This document shows, in pieces, positions 15,121-23,478 of a stretch of 40,288 nucleotides of DNA. The notes under the pieces were generated by a model. It was not told where the DNA came from, made no database searches, and was given only the letters and a program-made list of their open reading frames with translations. Source of the DNA: Nocardioides litoris (lineage in GTDB: Bacteria > Actinomycetota > Actinomycetes > Propionibacteriales > Nocardioidaceae); assembly GCF_006346315.1 (NCBI RefSeq), contig NZ_VDMR01000007.1, positions 1-40,288 on the forward strand, read 5' to 3'. The number at the start of each line of letters is the position of its first letter. Within the stretch, counting starts at the first letter, position 1. The position numbers and the translations under genes were made by a program.

Positions 15121-16274
15121 GCCTCCACGCTACGCGCGGGCGGCGGCCCCGGGTCGTCGGCGCGCCGGGGCGCGAGGCCGGTGGGTCGGGTCTCGTCGCG
15201 CTCGACCGCCCGCAGCTCGACCGGGCGCGGGGCGGGCAGGTCGGCGTCGGAGGCCGTGACCACGCCCAGGTCGTCGAAGCGGCGGGCCTGCACCAGCACC
15301 CGCGACTCCAGGGACCCGACCGCGCTGTTGTAGTGGCCGGCCGCCTGGTTGAGCGAGCGGCCCAGCCGGTCGAGGTGGCCCGCGAAGGTGCCGAGCCGGG
15401 CGTGCAGCTCGCGGCCCAGCCGGTGGACCTCGTCGGCCCGGGCGCTGAGCGCCTCGTGGCGCCAGCCGTGGCTGATGGTGCGCAGGAGCGCGATGAGGGT
15501 GGTCGGGGTGGCCACCACGACGTCGCGGGTGGCGGCGTGCTCGAGCAGGGAGGCGTCGGCGTCGAGGGCCGCGGCCAGGAACGACTCGGCGGGCACGAAG
15601 AGCACCACGAACTCCGCCGAGCCCTCCTGCGAGCGCCAGTAGGCCTTGCCGGAGAGGAGGTCGACGTGCTGGCGCAGCTGGCGGGCGTGCCGGGCGAGGT
15701 GGGCGGCGCGCTCCTCGTCGTCGTCGCAGCCGGTGGCGTCGAGGTAGGCGTCGAGCGGCACCTTGGCGTCGACCACGACCGTGCAGCCGCCGGCGAGGTG
15801 GACGACGAGGTCGGGGCGGCGGGCCCCGTCGTCGAGCCGGGCCTGCTCGGAGAAGTCGCAGTGCTCCACGAGGCCCGCGAGCTCCACGGCCCGGCGCAGG
15901 TGGAGCTCGCCCCAGCGGCCCCGCACCTGCGGACGCCGCAGCGCGGTGGTGAGGGTCTGGGTCTCGCGGCGCAGGGAGTCGGTGGAGGCACGCATGTCGA
16001 GCACCTGCTGGTGCAGCTGGCCCTGCCACGACACCCGGCCGTGCTCGAGGTCGCGCAGCTGGTCGTGCAGCCGCTCCAGGCTCTCGCGCACCACGGCCTG
16101 CTGGCCCAGGGCCTCGCCCACCCGGTCGTCGGCGACCCGGTCGGCCACCCGCTCCGCGGCCCGCTCGGCCGCGTCGCGCCCGCGCAGCACGCCCGCGGCG
16201 TACCCCACGGCGAGACCGGCGGCGAGGCCGAGCAGCGCGCCGAGGGCCAGGACGAGGGCGGTGGTGAGGTCCAT
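15117..16274 (-). CDS. rmuC: DNA recombination protein RmuC
   Basis: A 385-residue protein with an N-terminal membrane anchor (about 5-28, TALVLALGALLGLAAGLAVGYA), a coiled-coil region (about 35-115), and the RmuC nuclease-like domain. The domain shows RGRWGELHLRRAVELAGL (about 118-135), PDLVVHLAGGCTVVVDAKVPLDAYLDA (about 152-178, with D and K of a PD-(D/E)XK-like core), and FVPAESFLAAALDADASLLEHA. RmuC proteins limit inversions and rearrangements. The layout and length are typical. It starts at ATG 16274. Confidence 0.93.
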   Translation of the reverse strand: MDLTTALVLALGALLGLAAGLAVGYAAGVLRGRDAAERAAERVADRVADDRVGEALGQQAVVRESLERLHDQLRDLEHGRVSWQGQLHQQVLDMRASTDSLRRETQTLTTALRRPQVRGRWGELHLRRAVELAGLVEHCDFSEQARLDDGARRPDLVVHLAGGCTVVVDAKVPLDAYLDATGCDDDEERAAHLARHARQLRQHVDLLSGKAYWRSQEGSAEFVVLFVPAESFLAAALDADASLLEHAATRDVVVATPTTLIALLRTISHGWRHEALSARADEVHRLGRELHARLGTFAGHLDRLGRSLNQAAGHYNSAVGSLESRVLVQARRFDDLGVVTASDADLPAPRPVELRAVERDETRPTGLAPRRADDPGPPPARSVEA

Positions 16275-16322
16275 GGCAGGAGCGTGGCGCAGACCACCGA
16301 CAGTTCTGGCCCTCGTCGTGGG

Positions 16323-17879
16323 TCAGCCGTCCTCGGCCTGCTCCAGCAGCGCGGCGCCGGGCACCGGCCCGGCGAAGTAGGTGCCCTGGGCCCGGGCCAG
16401 GCCGGCCGCCTCGACGGCCTCCAGCTCGGCCCGGGTCTCCACGCCCTCGGCGACGCCGACCAGGTCGAGGTCGGCCAGCATGTCCGCGACGTGGCCGAGC
16501 ACCGTGCGTCCGGCCTCGGTCACCGCGGCCGCGACCACGGCGCGGTCGACCTTGACCCACGCCCAGTGCCAGCTCGTGAGCAGGCCGAGGGCGGAGTAGC
16601 CGGTGCCGAAGTCGTCGACGGCCAGGCCGATGCCGGCGTCGTCGAGCTCGGCGGCCACCTCGCGCTGGGCCGGCGTCCAGCGGGCGACGCCGCGCTCGGA
16701 GAACTCCAGGACCAGCTCGACCCCCGTGCCCGCGACGCGGGCCGGGAGCGACCGGAGCAGCCGGCTGTCGGCACGCAGCTGCTCGAACTCCAGGTTGACC
16801 GCCAGGCCGACGGGTCGGCCGCGGTCGGCCGCGACCCGGCTCGCCACCTCCAGCGACTGCTGGACGACGACCTCGGTGAGCTCGTCGAGCAGCTGGAGCT
16901 TGGCCGCGGCGCCGACCAGCACCAGCGGCGAGACCGGCCCGAGCTCGACGTGCCGGGCCCGCACGAGCGCCTCGTAGCCGGCCGTCTCGCGGCTGCGCAG
17001 GTCGACCATCGGCTGGTAGGCCACCTCGACCCGGCCCTGGTCGAGCATGTCGCGCAGGATCGTGCGGTCGTCGTACCACCGCGGCGGGAGGGTGTCGGGG
17101 CGCCGCGACCGCTTCTGCTGGCGCATCCGCCGCTCCGCCGTGCGCAGCAGCAGCTCGGCGTCGGCCGGTCCGGGCGGGGCCAGCGCCTCCCCGACGCTGA
17201 CCTCGACGGAGATGACGTGGTGGCGCACCTGCACCGGCTCGCGGACCAGCGCGCGCAGGTCGGCGAGGATGCGCTGCAGGTGGGCCTCGTCGTCGACGTG
17301 GCGGACGGCGACGGCGAACTCGTCGCCCCCGGTGCGGCCCGCGAACGACCCGGGCGGGAAGACGTCGGAGCGCAGCCGGGCGCCGAGCTCGCGCAGGACC
17401 TCGTCGGCGTCGAGGTGGCCGAGGTGCTCGTTGAGCCGCTTCATCCGGTCGACGTCGAGGAAGAGCACCGCGATGGTCTCGCAGCCGCGGTCCTCGACGA
17501 GGGCCTCGAGCAGCTCGCGGAAGTGGTTGGGGTGCCACAGCCCGGTCAGGTCGTCGGCGTGCGCCGCCCGCCGCAGCCGCGCCTCGCGGCGGGCCGCGTG
17601 CCGCGAGGCGGTGGCCATGGTGGTCAGGGCGGCCAGGATGCGCCGGTCGGCCTCGGCGTACGACGACGGGCCGGCGGGCTCGGCGACGAGGTAGCGCTGG
17701 TCGCCGAAGAGCAGGCTCAGGGCGGGTGCCGGGGCCGGCGTCGAGGCGACCGAGACCGTGCCGTCGACCGCTCGCGAGGCGTAGTCGACCAGCCAGTCCT
17801 CGATGTGCTCCTCGGGCCACGGCATCTCGATGGCTGCCCCCGTGAGCACCTCCACGAGCAGGTGCTCGGCGCGGCTCAT
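16323..17879 (-). CDS. GGDEF-EAL cyclic-di-GMP signalling protein
   Basis: A 518-residue protein. Residues 1-115 resemble a degenerate GAF-like sensor. The GGDEF domain (about 120-265) has FLDVDRMKRLNEHLGH and an intact GGDEF motif in GRTGGDEFAVAV; the RxxD inhibitory site is absent. The EAL domain (about 275-510) keeps EALVRA, the Asn of LAVNLE, the Glu of LEFSERG, DDFGTGYS, the Lys of KVDRAV and EGVET, so both cyclase and phosphodiesterase activities are possible. It has no membrane segment. ATG 17879 overlaps the xthA stop as ATGA. Confidence 0.93.
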   Translation of the reverse strand: MSRAEHLLVEVLTGAAIEMPWPEEHIEDWLVDYASRAVDGTVSVASTPAPAPALSLLFGDQRYLVAEPAGPSSYAEADRRILAALTTMATASRHAARREARLRRAAHADDLTGLWHPNHFRELLEALVEDRGCETIAVLFLDVDRMKRLNEHLGHLDADEVLRELGARLRSDVFPPGSFAGRTGGDEFAVAVRHVDDEAHLQRILADLRALVREPVQVRHHVISVEVSVGEALAPPGPADAELLLRTAERRMRQQKRSRRPDTLPPRWYDDRTILRDMLDQGRVEVAYQPMVDLRSRETAGYEALVRARHVELGPVSPLVLVGAAAKLQLLDELTEVVVQQSLEVASRVAADRGRPVGLAVNLEFEQLRADSRLLRSLPARVAGTGVELVLEFSERGVARWTPAQREVAAELDDAGIGLAVDDFGTGYSALGLLTSWHWAWVKVDRAVVAAAVTEAGRTVLGHVADMLADLDLVGVAEGVETRAELEAVEAAGLARAQGTYFAGPVPGAALLEQAEDG

Positions 17880-18697
17880 CCGGCCGGCTCCCCGGGCGGT
17901 GCGGGCGGGTCGTCGAGGTCGACGATGACCGGGGCGTGGTCGGACGCGCCGGTGCCCGCGCGCTCCTCGCGGTCGATCCGGGCGGCACAGGTGCGCTCGG
18001 CGAGGGAGGGCGACCCGAGCACGAAGTCGATGCGCATGCCCCGGTTGCGCTCGAAGCGCTGCCGGTAGTAGTCCCAGTAGGTGAAGACCTCGGGGCCGGG
18101 TGCGTGCGGCCGCACCACGTCGACGTACCCGCCGTCGAGGAAGGCCTGGAAGGCCGCCCGCTCCGGCGGGGTCACGTGGGTGGAGGTGGCGTAGGCGGCG
18201 ATGTCGTAGACGTCGTCGTCCTGGGGCGCGATGTTCCAGTCGCCGCACAGCGCGGTCGGGAGGGCGTCGGGTCCGGTGGCCCACGCGACGGCGGCGTCGC
18301 GCAACCGGGCCAGCCACTCGAGCTTGTAGGCGTAGTGCGGGTCGCCGACGGCCCGGCCGTTGGGCACGTAGAGCGACCAGACCCGGACGCCGCCGCAGGT
18401 CGCGCCGACCGCGCGCGCCTCGGCCACGGCGGGCTCGCCCCAGGGCGGCATGTCGGGGAAGCCCTCGGCGACGTCGTCGAGGCCGACCCGGCTGATGATC
18501 GCGACGCCGTTCCACTGGCTGTGGCCGACGGCCGCGACGTCGTAGCCCATCGACTGCAGGCCCATCAGCGGCAGCTGGTCCTCGCGGGCCTTGGTCTCCT
18601 GGACCGCCAGGACGTCGACGTCGTGGCGCTCGAGGAACGCCTCGACGCGCCCGATGCGGGCGCGCAGGGAGTTGACGTTCCAGGTGGCCAGGCGCAC
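17876..18697 (-). CDS. xthA: Exodeoxyribonuclease III
   Basis: A 273-residue member of the exonuclease III/AP endonuclease family. Motifs: LATWNVNSLRARI (3-15), the metal-binding Glu in VQETKARE (about 33-40), SQWNGVAIISR, the active-site GDWNIAPQDDDVYD, RIDFVLGS, and the closing SDHAPVIVDL. It removes 3' blocks and cuts at abasic sites during base-excision repair. GTG start, 4-bp overlap with the GGDEF-EAL gene downstream. A TAGGCT -10 lies 6 bases before the start. Confidence 0.94.
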   Translation of the reverse strand: MRLATWNVNSLRARIGRVEAFLERHDVDVLAVQETKAREDQLPLMGLQSMGYDVAAVGHSQWNGVAIISRVGLDDVAEGFPDMPPWGEPAVAEARAVGATCGGVRVWSLYVPNGRAVGDPHYAYKLEWLARLRDAAVAWATGPDALPTALCGDWNIAPQDDDVYDIAAYATSTHVTPPERAAFQAFLDGGYVDVVRPHAPGPEVFTYWDYYRQRFERNRGMRIDFVLGSPSLAERTCAARIDREERAGTGASDHAPVIVDLDDPPAPPGEPAG

Positions 18698-18703
18698 CGG
18701 GCC

Positions 18704-18734
18704 AGCCTAGGCAGGCCGGGCGCCGGACTCTCAA
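18704..18734 (-). promoter_or_regulatory. xthA promoter, probably leaderless
   Basis: On the - strand TTGAGA (complement of 18729-18734), a 19-bp spacer and TAGGCT (complement of 18704-18709) lie 6 bases before the GTG at 18697. Transcription would begin at or next to the start codon. Confidence 0.5.
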
Positions 18735-18748
18735 GAAAACCTCAAGGC
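18731..18748. promoter_or_regulatory. Candidate SARP-type operator: heptamers with 11-bp period
   Basis: TCAAGAA (18731-18737) and TCAAGGC (18742-18748) are direct heptamers separated by AACC. SARP regulators are known to bind heptameric direct repeats spaced one helical turn apart at the -35. The pair overlaps the xthA -35, immediately downstream of a SARP-like gene. Confidence 0.4.
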
Positions 18749-18758
18749 GAGACGACGG

Positions 18759-20870
18759 TCACCCGCCCGGGTGACGGACCGGCCCGAGCAGCGCCTCCGG
18801 CGGCTCGGCGGCGGTGCCGATCTCGCGCATCCGGGCGGCGTAGGCCCGGTAGGCGCGGCGGGCCTCGCCGTGGCGGCGGGCCTCGTGCAGCGCGGTCACC
18901 AGGTGGTGGTGCGACGGCTCGTCGTAGGGGTCGTCGGCGATGAGCCCGACCAGCCACGGGATGGCCCGCTGCTGCTCGCCGCGCTCGCGCAGGGCGGCGG
19001 CCAGCTCGCGCTTGACGTCGAGGGCCAGGGCCAGCAGCTCGTCGCGCACGTCGACGGTGAAGTCGCTGTAGGGGTCGTCCTCGAGGAAGTGCCCGGTGTA
19101 CATCGCCGCCGCCCGCTCGAGCTCGCCGACCACCTCCTCGGTGTGGCCGGGCCCGCCGCGCCGCCGGGCGGCGAGCGCGGCGGCTGCGGTCTGGCTGAAG
19201 ACGACCGCGTCGACCTCGACGTGGTCGGTGTCGAGGCGCACCGACTCGCGGTCGGCCCGCAGGAAGTGGTCGGAGGGGTGGGCCTTGGCCGGGTCGAGGA
19301 CCGAGCGCAGCGTCGAGAGGACCACCGAGAGCCGGTTGCCGGTGCCGTCGGCCCCGGGCCAGAGGTGGTCGGCCAGGGCGTCGCGGGTGATCGGGCGTCC
19401 CCGCCGGCCGGCCAGGATCTTCAGGGCGTCGCGCGACTTGCGCGACTGCCACGCCGAGGCCGGCACGGGCTCGCCGTCGCACAGCACCGCGAACGCGCCC
19501 AGGGTGCGGATGTGCACCCGCGCCCGCTCGGCGTGGCCGAGCACCTGCAGGGGGCCGGCGATGCGGGTCGCGTCGTCGCGGACGCCGAGCGCCCGCAGCC
19601 GGCGGCGCGCCGCCTGCTCGAGGACCGTGTCGCCGGTGGCACGGGCTCGCAGGACCTGGTTGGTGGCCAGGCCGACGGCGTTGGCCGCGCTGCGCCACAG
19701 GGTGCCGGCCTCGTCGAGCAGGTCGACCGCGCGCGGCCCCGCCAGCAGGAGCGACTGCAGCTCCAGCGCCTCGGCGAGGCCGCGGGAGTCGTGCCGGCGC
19801 CCTGCCTCGCGGACGGCGAGGCGGGAGAACTCCCCGGCCGCCTCGCCGTCACCGGTGGCCAGGCACACCCAGCCCGCGGCCAGCAGCGGGTCGACCTGGC
19901 CCACCGCCGCGGGCTGGTCGAGGGCCCGCTTGACCAGGCCCTGCGCCTCGTCGACGTCGTCGACGACCAAGGCCCGGGCGAGGCCGGACAGCGCCGGGAC
20001 CGCGACCTGGGCGTTGCCGGTGCGCTCGGCCACGGCCAGGGCCTCGCGGTAGGCCAGGGCGGCCTGCGTCGCGTTGCCGCAGAGCCGGTTGGCGTCGCCG
20101 ATCGCGACCACGGCCAGGCCCAGCAGCGGGCTCTCGGAGGAGCGGGTCAGCGCCCGGGCCAGGTGCAGCTCGGCCAAGCACTCCTCCACCCGGCCGAGCC
20201 CCAGCAGCGACTCTGCGCGGGTGACCAGGCTGAGCGCCCGCACCGGCGGCGGCGCGGCCACCGACTCGGCCAGGGCGATCGCCCGGTCGAGGTGCACCAG
20301 CGCCTCGCCGTACCGGCCCTCGCTGTTGCCGCGCGACCCGAGGTTGTTGTGGATGCGGGCCTGGGTCAGCACGTCGCCGGCGCGCTCGGCCGCGGCGAGG
20401 CCCTTCTCGTAGGCCACCAGGTTGGCGTCGAGGTCGCCCTCGAGCACGCTCACCAGCGCCTGGGCGACCCAGGCCGCGGCCAGGGCCGCGTCGTCCCCGC
20501 AGGACAGGGCGGCGGCGAGCGCGGCGTCGGCGGTCGCGCGGCTGCCAGCGGCGTCACCGGTCGCCCACAGCGAGGAAGCCCTGCTCGCGAGCAGGTAGGC
20601 GGTGTCGACCGGGTGGGCCTCGGTGTCGCCGGCCCGGTCGTACGTCGCCAGCGCGTCGGCGAAGCTGCCGGCCTGGTGCAGCGCGTAGCCCAGCCGCCAG
20701 GCCAGGCCGGTGGGCAGCGGCCCGCCGTCGGGGGCGAGCAGCGCCGCGGCGCGGGCGAGCAGTGCGGACTCGCCCGGGCGCAGCGTCTCGTCGGTCTCGG
20801 CGGTGACGACGGCGAGCACGGCGGCGCCGTCGCCGTCGGCGACTGCCCGCTCCAACGCGCTCGAGGTCAT
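18759..20870 (-). CDS. TPR protein with C-terminal SARP/BTAD DNA-binding module
   Basis: A 703-residue regulator. Residues 1-440 are Ala-rich helical repeats of TPR type (for example LHQAGSFADALATYDRAGD and YGEALVHLDRAIALAE). Residues 463-555 form an OmpR-like winged helix (IRTLGAFAVLCDGEPVP, RKSRDALKILAGRRGRPITRD, LWPGADGTGNRLSVVLSTLR). Residues 556-700 are a bacterial transcriptional activation domain (LALDVKRELAAALRERGEQQ, DDPYDEPSHHHLVTALHEA). Classical SARPs put the winged helix first; here it is near the C-terminus, after the repeats. No ATPase domain is present. The target is unknown; a candidate operator lies just past its 3' end. Confidence 0.9.
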   Translation of the reverse strand: MTSSALERAVADGDGAAVLAVVTAETDETLRPGESALLARAAALLAPDGGPLPTGLAWRLGYALHQAGSFADALATYDRAGDTEAHPVDTAYLLASRASSLWATGDAAGSRATADAALAAALSCGDDAALAAAWVAQALVSVLEGDLDANLVAYEKGLAAAERAGDVLTQARIHNNLGSRGNSEGRYGEALVHLDRAIALAESVAAPPPVRALSLVTRAESLLGLGRVEECLAELHLARALTRSSESPLLGLAVVAIGDANRLCGNATQAALAYREALAVAERTGNAQVAVPALSGLARALVVDDVDEAQGLVKRALDQPAAVGQVDPLLAAGWVCLATGDGEAAGEFSRLAVREAGRRHDSRGLAEALELQSLLLAGPRAVDLLDEAGTLWRSAANAVGLATNQVLRARATGDTVLEQAARRRLRALGVRDDATRIAGPLQVLGHAERARVHIRTLGAFAVLCDGEPVPASAWQSRKSRDALKILAGRRGRPITRDALADHLWPGADGTGNRLSVVLSTLRSVLDPAKAHPSDHFLRADRESVRLDTDHVEVDAVVFSQTAAAALAARRRGGPGHTEEVVGELERAAAMYTGHFLEDDPYSDFTVDVRDELLALALDVKRELAAALRERGEQQRAIPWLVGLIADDPYDEPSHHHLVTALHEARRHGEARRAYRAYAARMREIGTAAEPPEALLGPVRHPGG

Positions 20871-21009
20871 GGTCGTCCCAGGGGTGGGTGGGGTCGTGCG
20901 GCCCCCGGCTCAGGGTAGGGGAGCCAGGCCGCGCCGGGGAGGCCTCCGCGGCGGGCTCCGACCCGCGCGGACGGCGTACGGCGATGGGGGCGGCGGTGTC
21001 CCGCGGCCG

Positions 21010-21015
21010 TAGACT
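21010..21015 (+). promoter_or_regulatory. ychF -10 element, probably leaderless
   Basis: TAGACT lies 8 bases before the ychF GTG. It is part of CCGTAGACTCG (21007-21017), identical to the element before ispH. Confidence 0.5.
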
Positions 21016-21023
21016 CGCGGCCC

Positions 21024-22100
21024 GTGGCTCTCACCATCGGCATCGTCGGACTGCCCAACGCCGGCAAGTCCACCCTCTTCAACGCCCTGACCAAGAACGA
21101 CGTCCTCGCGGCCAACTACCCGTTCGCCACGATCGAGCCCAACGTCGGCGTCGTGGGCGTGCCCGACGAGCGGCTGCCCGTCCTGGCGAAGATCTACGAC
21201 TCGGCCAAGCTGCTGCCCGCGACGGTCGAGTTCGTCGACATCGCCGGCATCGTGCGCGGCGCCTCGCAGGGCGAGGGCCTGGGCAACAAGTTCCTGGCCC
21301 ACATCCGCGAGTCGGCCGCGATCTGCCAGGTCACCCGCGTCTTCCGCGACGAGGACGTGACCCACGTCGACGGCGAGGTCAACCCCGGCAACGACATCTC
21401 CACCATCCAGACCGAGCTCATCCTCGCCGACCTCGAGACCGTCGAGAAGGCCGTGGTCCGCCTGGAGAAGGAGGCGCGCAAGGTCAAGGAGCTCGCCGCC
21501 AACCTCGCGGCCGCGAAGGAGGCGCAGGAGGCGCTGGAGGCCGGCACCCCGATCATCGCCACTTCGATCGACCGGTCGCTGCTGCGCGAGCTCTCACTGC
21601 TGACGGCCAAGCCCTTCATCTACGTCTTCAACTGCGACTCCGACGAGCTGGCCGACGAGGAGCTCAAGGACCGCATGCGCGGCCTCGTCGCGCCGTCCGA
21701 GGCGATCTTCCTCGACGCCAAGCTCGAGGCCGAGCTCGTCGAGCTCGACGACGAGGAGGAGGCGCGCGAGATGCTCACCGAGATGGGCGTCGAGGAGCCC
21801 GGGCTCGAGACCCTGGCCCGGGTCGGCTTCGACACCCTCGGGCTGCAGACCTACCTGACCGCCGGGCCCAAGGAGACGCGCGCCTGGACCATCCGCAAGG
21901 GCTCGACCGCCCCCGAGGCCGCCGGCGTCATCCACACCGACTTCCAGAAGGGGTTCATCAAGGCCGAGGTCGTCTCCTTCGACGACCTGGTCGAGCACGG
22001 CTCGCTGCTCAAGGCCCGCGAGGCCGGCCGGGTGCGCATGGAGGGCAAGGACTACGTGATGGCCGACGGCGACGTGGTCGAGTTCCGCTTCAACGTGTGA
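21024..22100 (+). CDS. ychF: Redox-regulated ATPase YchF
   Basis: A 358-residue Obg-family protein. P-loop GLPNAGKSTLFNAL (about 8-21); NYPFATIEPN; the G3 region FVDIAGIVRGASQGEGLGNKFL (about 71-92), where the usual catalytic residue is replaced as in other YchF; VFNCDSDEL in place of NKxD, the noGxx pattern that favours ATP over GTP. A coiled-coil insert lies at about 130-165 and a TGS domain closes the protein (RKGSTAPEAAGVIHTDFQKGFI). The GTG start begins MALTIGIVGLPN. It binds ribosomes and responds to oxidative stress in other bacteria. Confidence 0.96.
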   Translation: MALTIGIVGLPNAGKSTLFNALTKNDVLAANYPFATIEPNVGVVGVPDERLPVLAKIYDSAKLLPATVEFVDIAGIVRGASQGEGLGNKFLAHIRESAAICQVTRVFRDEDVTHVDGEVNPGNDISTIQTELILADLETVEKAVVRLEKEARKVKELAANLAAAKEAQEALEAGTPIIATSIDRSLLRELSLLTAKPFIYVFNCDSDELADEELKDRMRGLVAPSEAIFLDAKLEAELVELDDEEEAREMLTEMGVEEPGLETLARVGFDTLGLQTYLTAGPKETRAWTIRKGSTAPEAAGVIHTDFQKGFIKAEVVSFDDLVEHGSLLKAREAGRVRMEGKDYVMADGDVVEFRFNV

Positions 22101-22120
22101 AGCTGCCTCGTTCCCGCAGG

Positions 22121-22636
22121 TCAGGGGCCGGTTGAGGGAGGCGGAGTCCGCGCAGAGTCCGCACGGGCGTCGCCCAACCCGCTGAACAGCTTGTCGTCGT
22201 CGAGGTCGAACGGCCCCGTGACCCACACCCCTTCGTAGTCGCCGGCGGGGAACTTGTTGTCCCGCACGACCAGCACGTCGACGCGGGCAAGGATGGCGGT
22301 GGCGAGGTGGATCGCGTCCCAGGTCTTGAGGCTGTGGGCTGTCCGAAGGTCTCCGGCCTTGCGGGCGACGGCCGGGCTCACGTCGACCAGGCGCGTCTTG
22401 GGGCTCTCCAGGAGCTCGCTGAGGGTCTTGCGGGCGAGGGCGCGTCGGGTGTCGTCGTGGCGGTGGCGCGGCAGGACCTCGGTGAGGATCGCGGTTGACT
22501 CGACGAGGGTGACCTCGCCCCGGTCGACGGCGTCGAGCAGCGGGTGAAGGCAGCGGAAGGCTGGGTCGCCCGTGATGACCCCGAGGAGCGCGGACGCATC
22601 GAGGAGCGCCGAGTTGATCGGCTCAGGCCTCCCCAC
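22121..22636 (-). CDS. PIN-domain protein (VapC-like toxin candidate)
   Basis: A 171-residue PIN nuclease. The acidic metal-binding residues appear as Asp13 (ALLDASALLGVI), Glu53 (STAILTEVL), Asp107 (TWDAIHLATAI) and Asp126 (VVRDNKF). PIN toxins cleave tRNA, rRNA or mRNA and are restrained by an upstream antitoxin. A Pro/Ser-rich tail of about 25 residues follows the domain. Its ATG lies inside the end of the upstream gene (14-bp overlap), so the two are coupled. The partner is not a known VapB type, so the toxin role is inference. Confidence 0.8.
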   Translation of the reverse strand: MGRPEPINSALLDASALLGVITGDPAFRCLHPLLDAVDRGEVTLVESTAILTEVLPRHRHDDTRRALARKTLSELLESPKTRLVDVSPAVARKAGDLRTAHSLKTWDAIHLATAILARVDVLVVRDNKFPAGDYEGVWVTGPFDLDDDKLFSGLGDARADSARTPPPSTGP

Positions 22637-23393
22637 GGCCGGCCTCCAACCACTCGTCGGCCGTCATGCCGTCGAGGTAGTCGGGGTCGATCCCGAGCAG
22701 GTCGACCCAACGGGCCGTGGCCTGGCGCAATGGGACCACGTCCGAGGCCCTGACCTTGAAGATGCGCCCGTCGCCGTCCTGGTGCAGGACGCCGGTGACC
22801 TCGACGGGCTGTAGCAGCGCGTCCTTCATCTTGTCGCGCAGGCTGTTCGGGAACCCGACCCGCACGACGCGCTTGGTGGGCAGGCGCAGGGAGGCGCGGT
22901 TGCCGCGCGAGACGTTGACGCCGACCAGTTCCCCGCGTACCGAGCCGGGCATGTCCCGCTCGAAGGGCTGCGCGACGGCGAGGGCCTCGACCAGGGTCGG
23001 GGTCAGGTCGACCTCGGGGCCAGGCTGGTCGATGCTGACCAGCCGGAGTCGTGGTGCCGTCCAGGCCTCGTCGGTGCCGGAGGCCTGGCCGTGCTCGGCG
23101 AACCGGTAGGCGGCGCGGACGGCGTCGGGTGTCCAGCCGCCTGGCATCGGTCGACCTGCCTCGGCGGCGGCGAGGGAGACGACGACCAGTCGTAGGTGGC
23201 GTGCCTCGCTCGCGCGGTCTGCCGGCGGCTCCAGGCGGACCACGGCCGACCCTGTGCGGAGGTCCGAGACCTTCCAGTCGACCGGCAGGTCGGACACCTC
23301 GTCGAGCAGGTCGATGAGGTCCCGGCCGAGCTGGAAGAACCGGCCGGCGTTGGCCGGCCGCCCAGGGTCGACGGTGAGCTCGAGGGCATCCAC
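22623..23393 (-). CDS. Partner of the PIN protein, unknown family (antitoxin-like by position)
   Basis: A 256-residue protein that I do not recognise. It has no obvious membrane segment or DNA-binding motif. Residues 1-105 form an alpha/beta region (LELTVDPGRPANAGRFFQLG, DWKVSDLRTGSAVVRLEPP). The middle is beta-rich (VRGELVGVNVSRGNRASLRLPT). The C-terminus, IDPDYLDGMTADEWLEAGRGEA, is acidic and helical like the toxin-binding ends of antitoxins. It overlaps the PIN gene by 14 bp and is the first gene of the pair. At more than 250 residues it is far larger than VapB antitoxins. Confidence 0.7.
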   Translation of the reverse strand: MDALELTVDPGRPANAGRFFQLGRDLIDLLDEVSDLPVDWKVSDLRTGSAVVRLEPPADRASEARHLRLVVVSLAAAEAGRPMPGGWTPDAVRAAYRFAEHGQASGTDEAWTAPRLRLVSIDQPGPEVDLTPTLVEALAVAQPFERDMPGSVRGELVGVNVSRGNRASLRLPTKRVVRVGFPNSLRDKMKDALLQPVEVTGVLHQDGDGRIFKVRASDVVPLRQATARWVDLLGIDPDYLDGMTADEWLEAGRGEA

Positions 23394-23478
23394 CCCGTCA
23401 TCATGCCTCCGTCGGCGGGACCGGGTGGCTTGTTCTACGCCCCCGCAGGGCGCGGTCCGCGCGTATTCCGGGCGGGCG

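Noticed and set aside
15130..17988. Long open frames of 900 or more codons on both strands
   Set aside because: Arg/Ala/Gly/Pro-rich shadows of the rmuC and GGDEF-EAL genes with no domain signal.
23394..23478. Looked for a tRNA gene as attachment site past the integrase
   Set aside because: No cloverleaf or T-arm pattern is visible; any att site here is not an intact tRNA gene.
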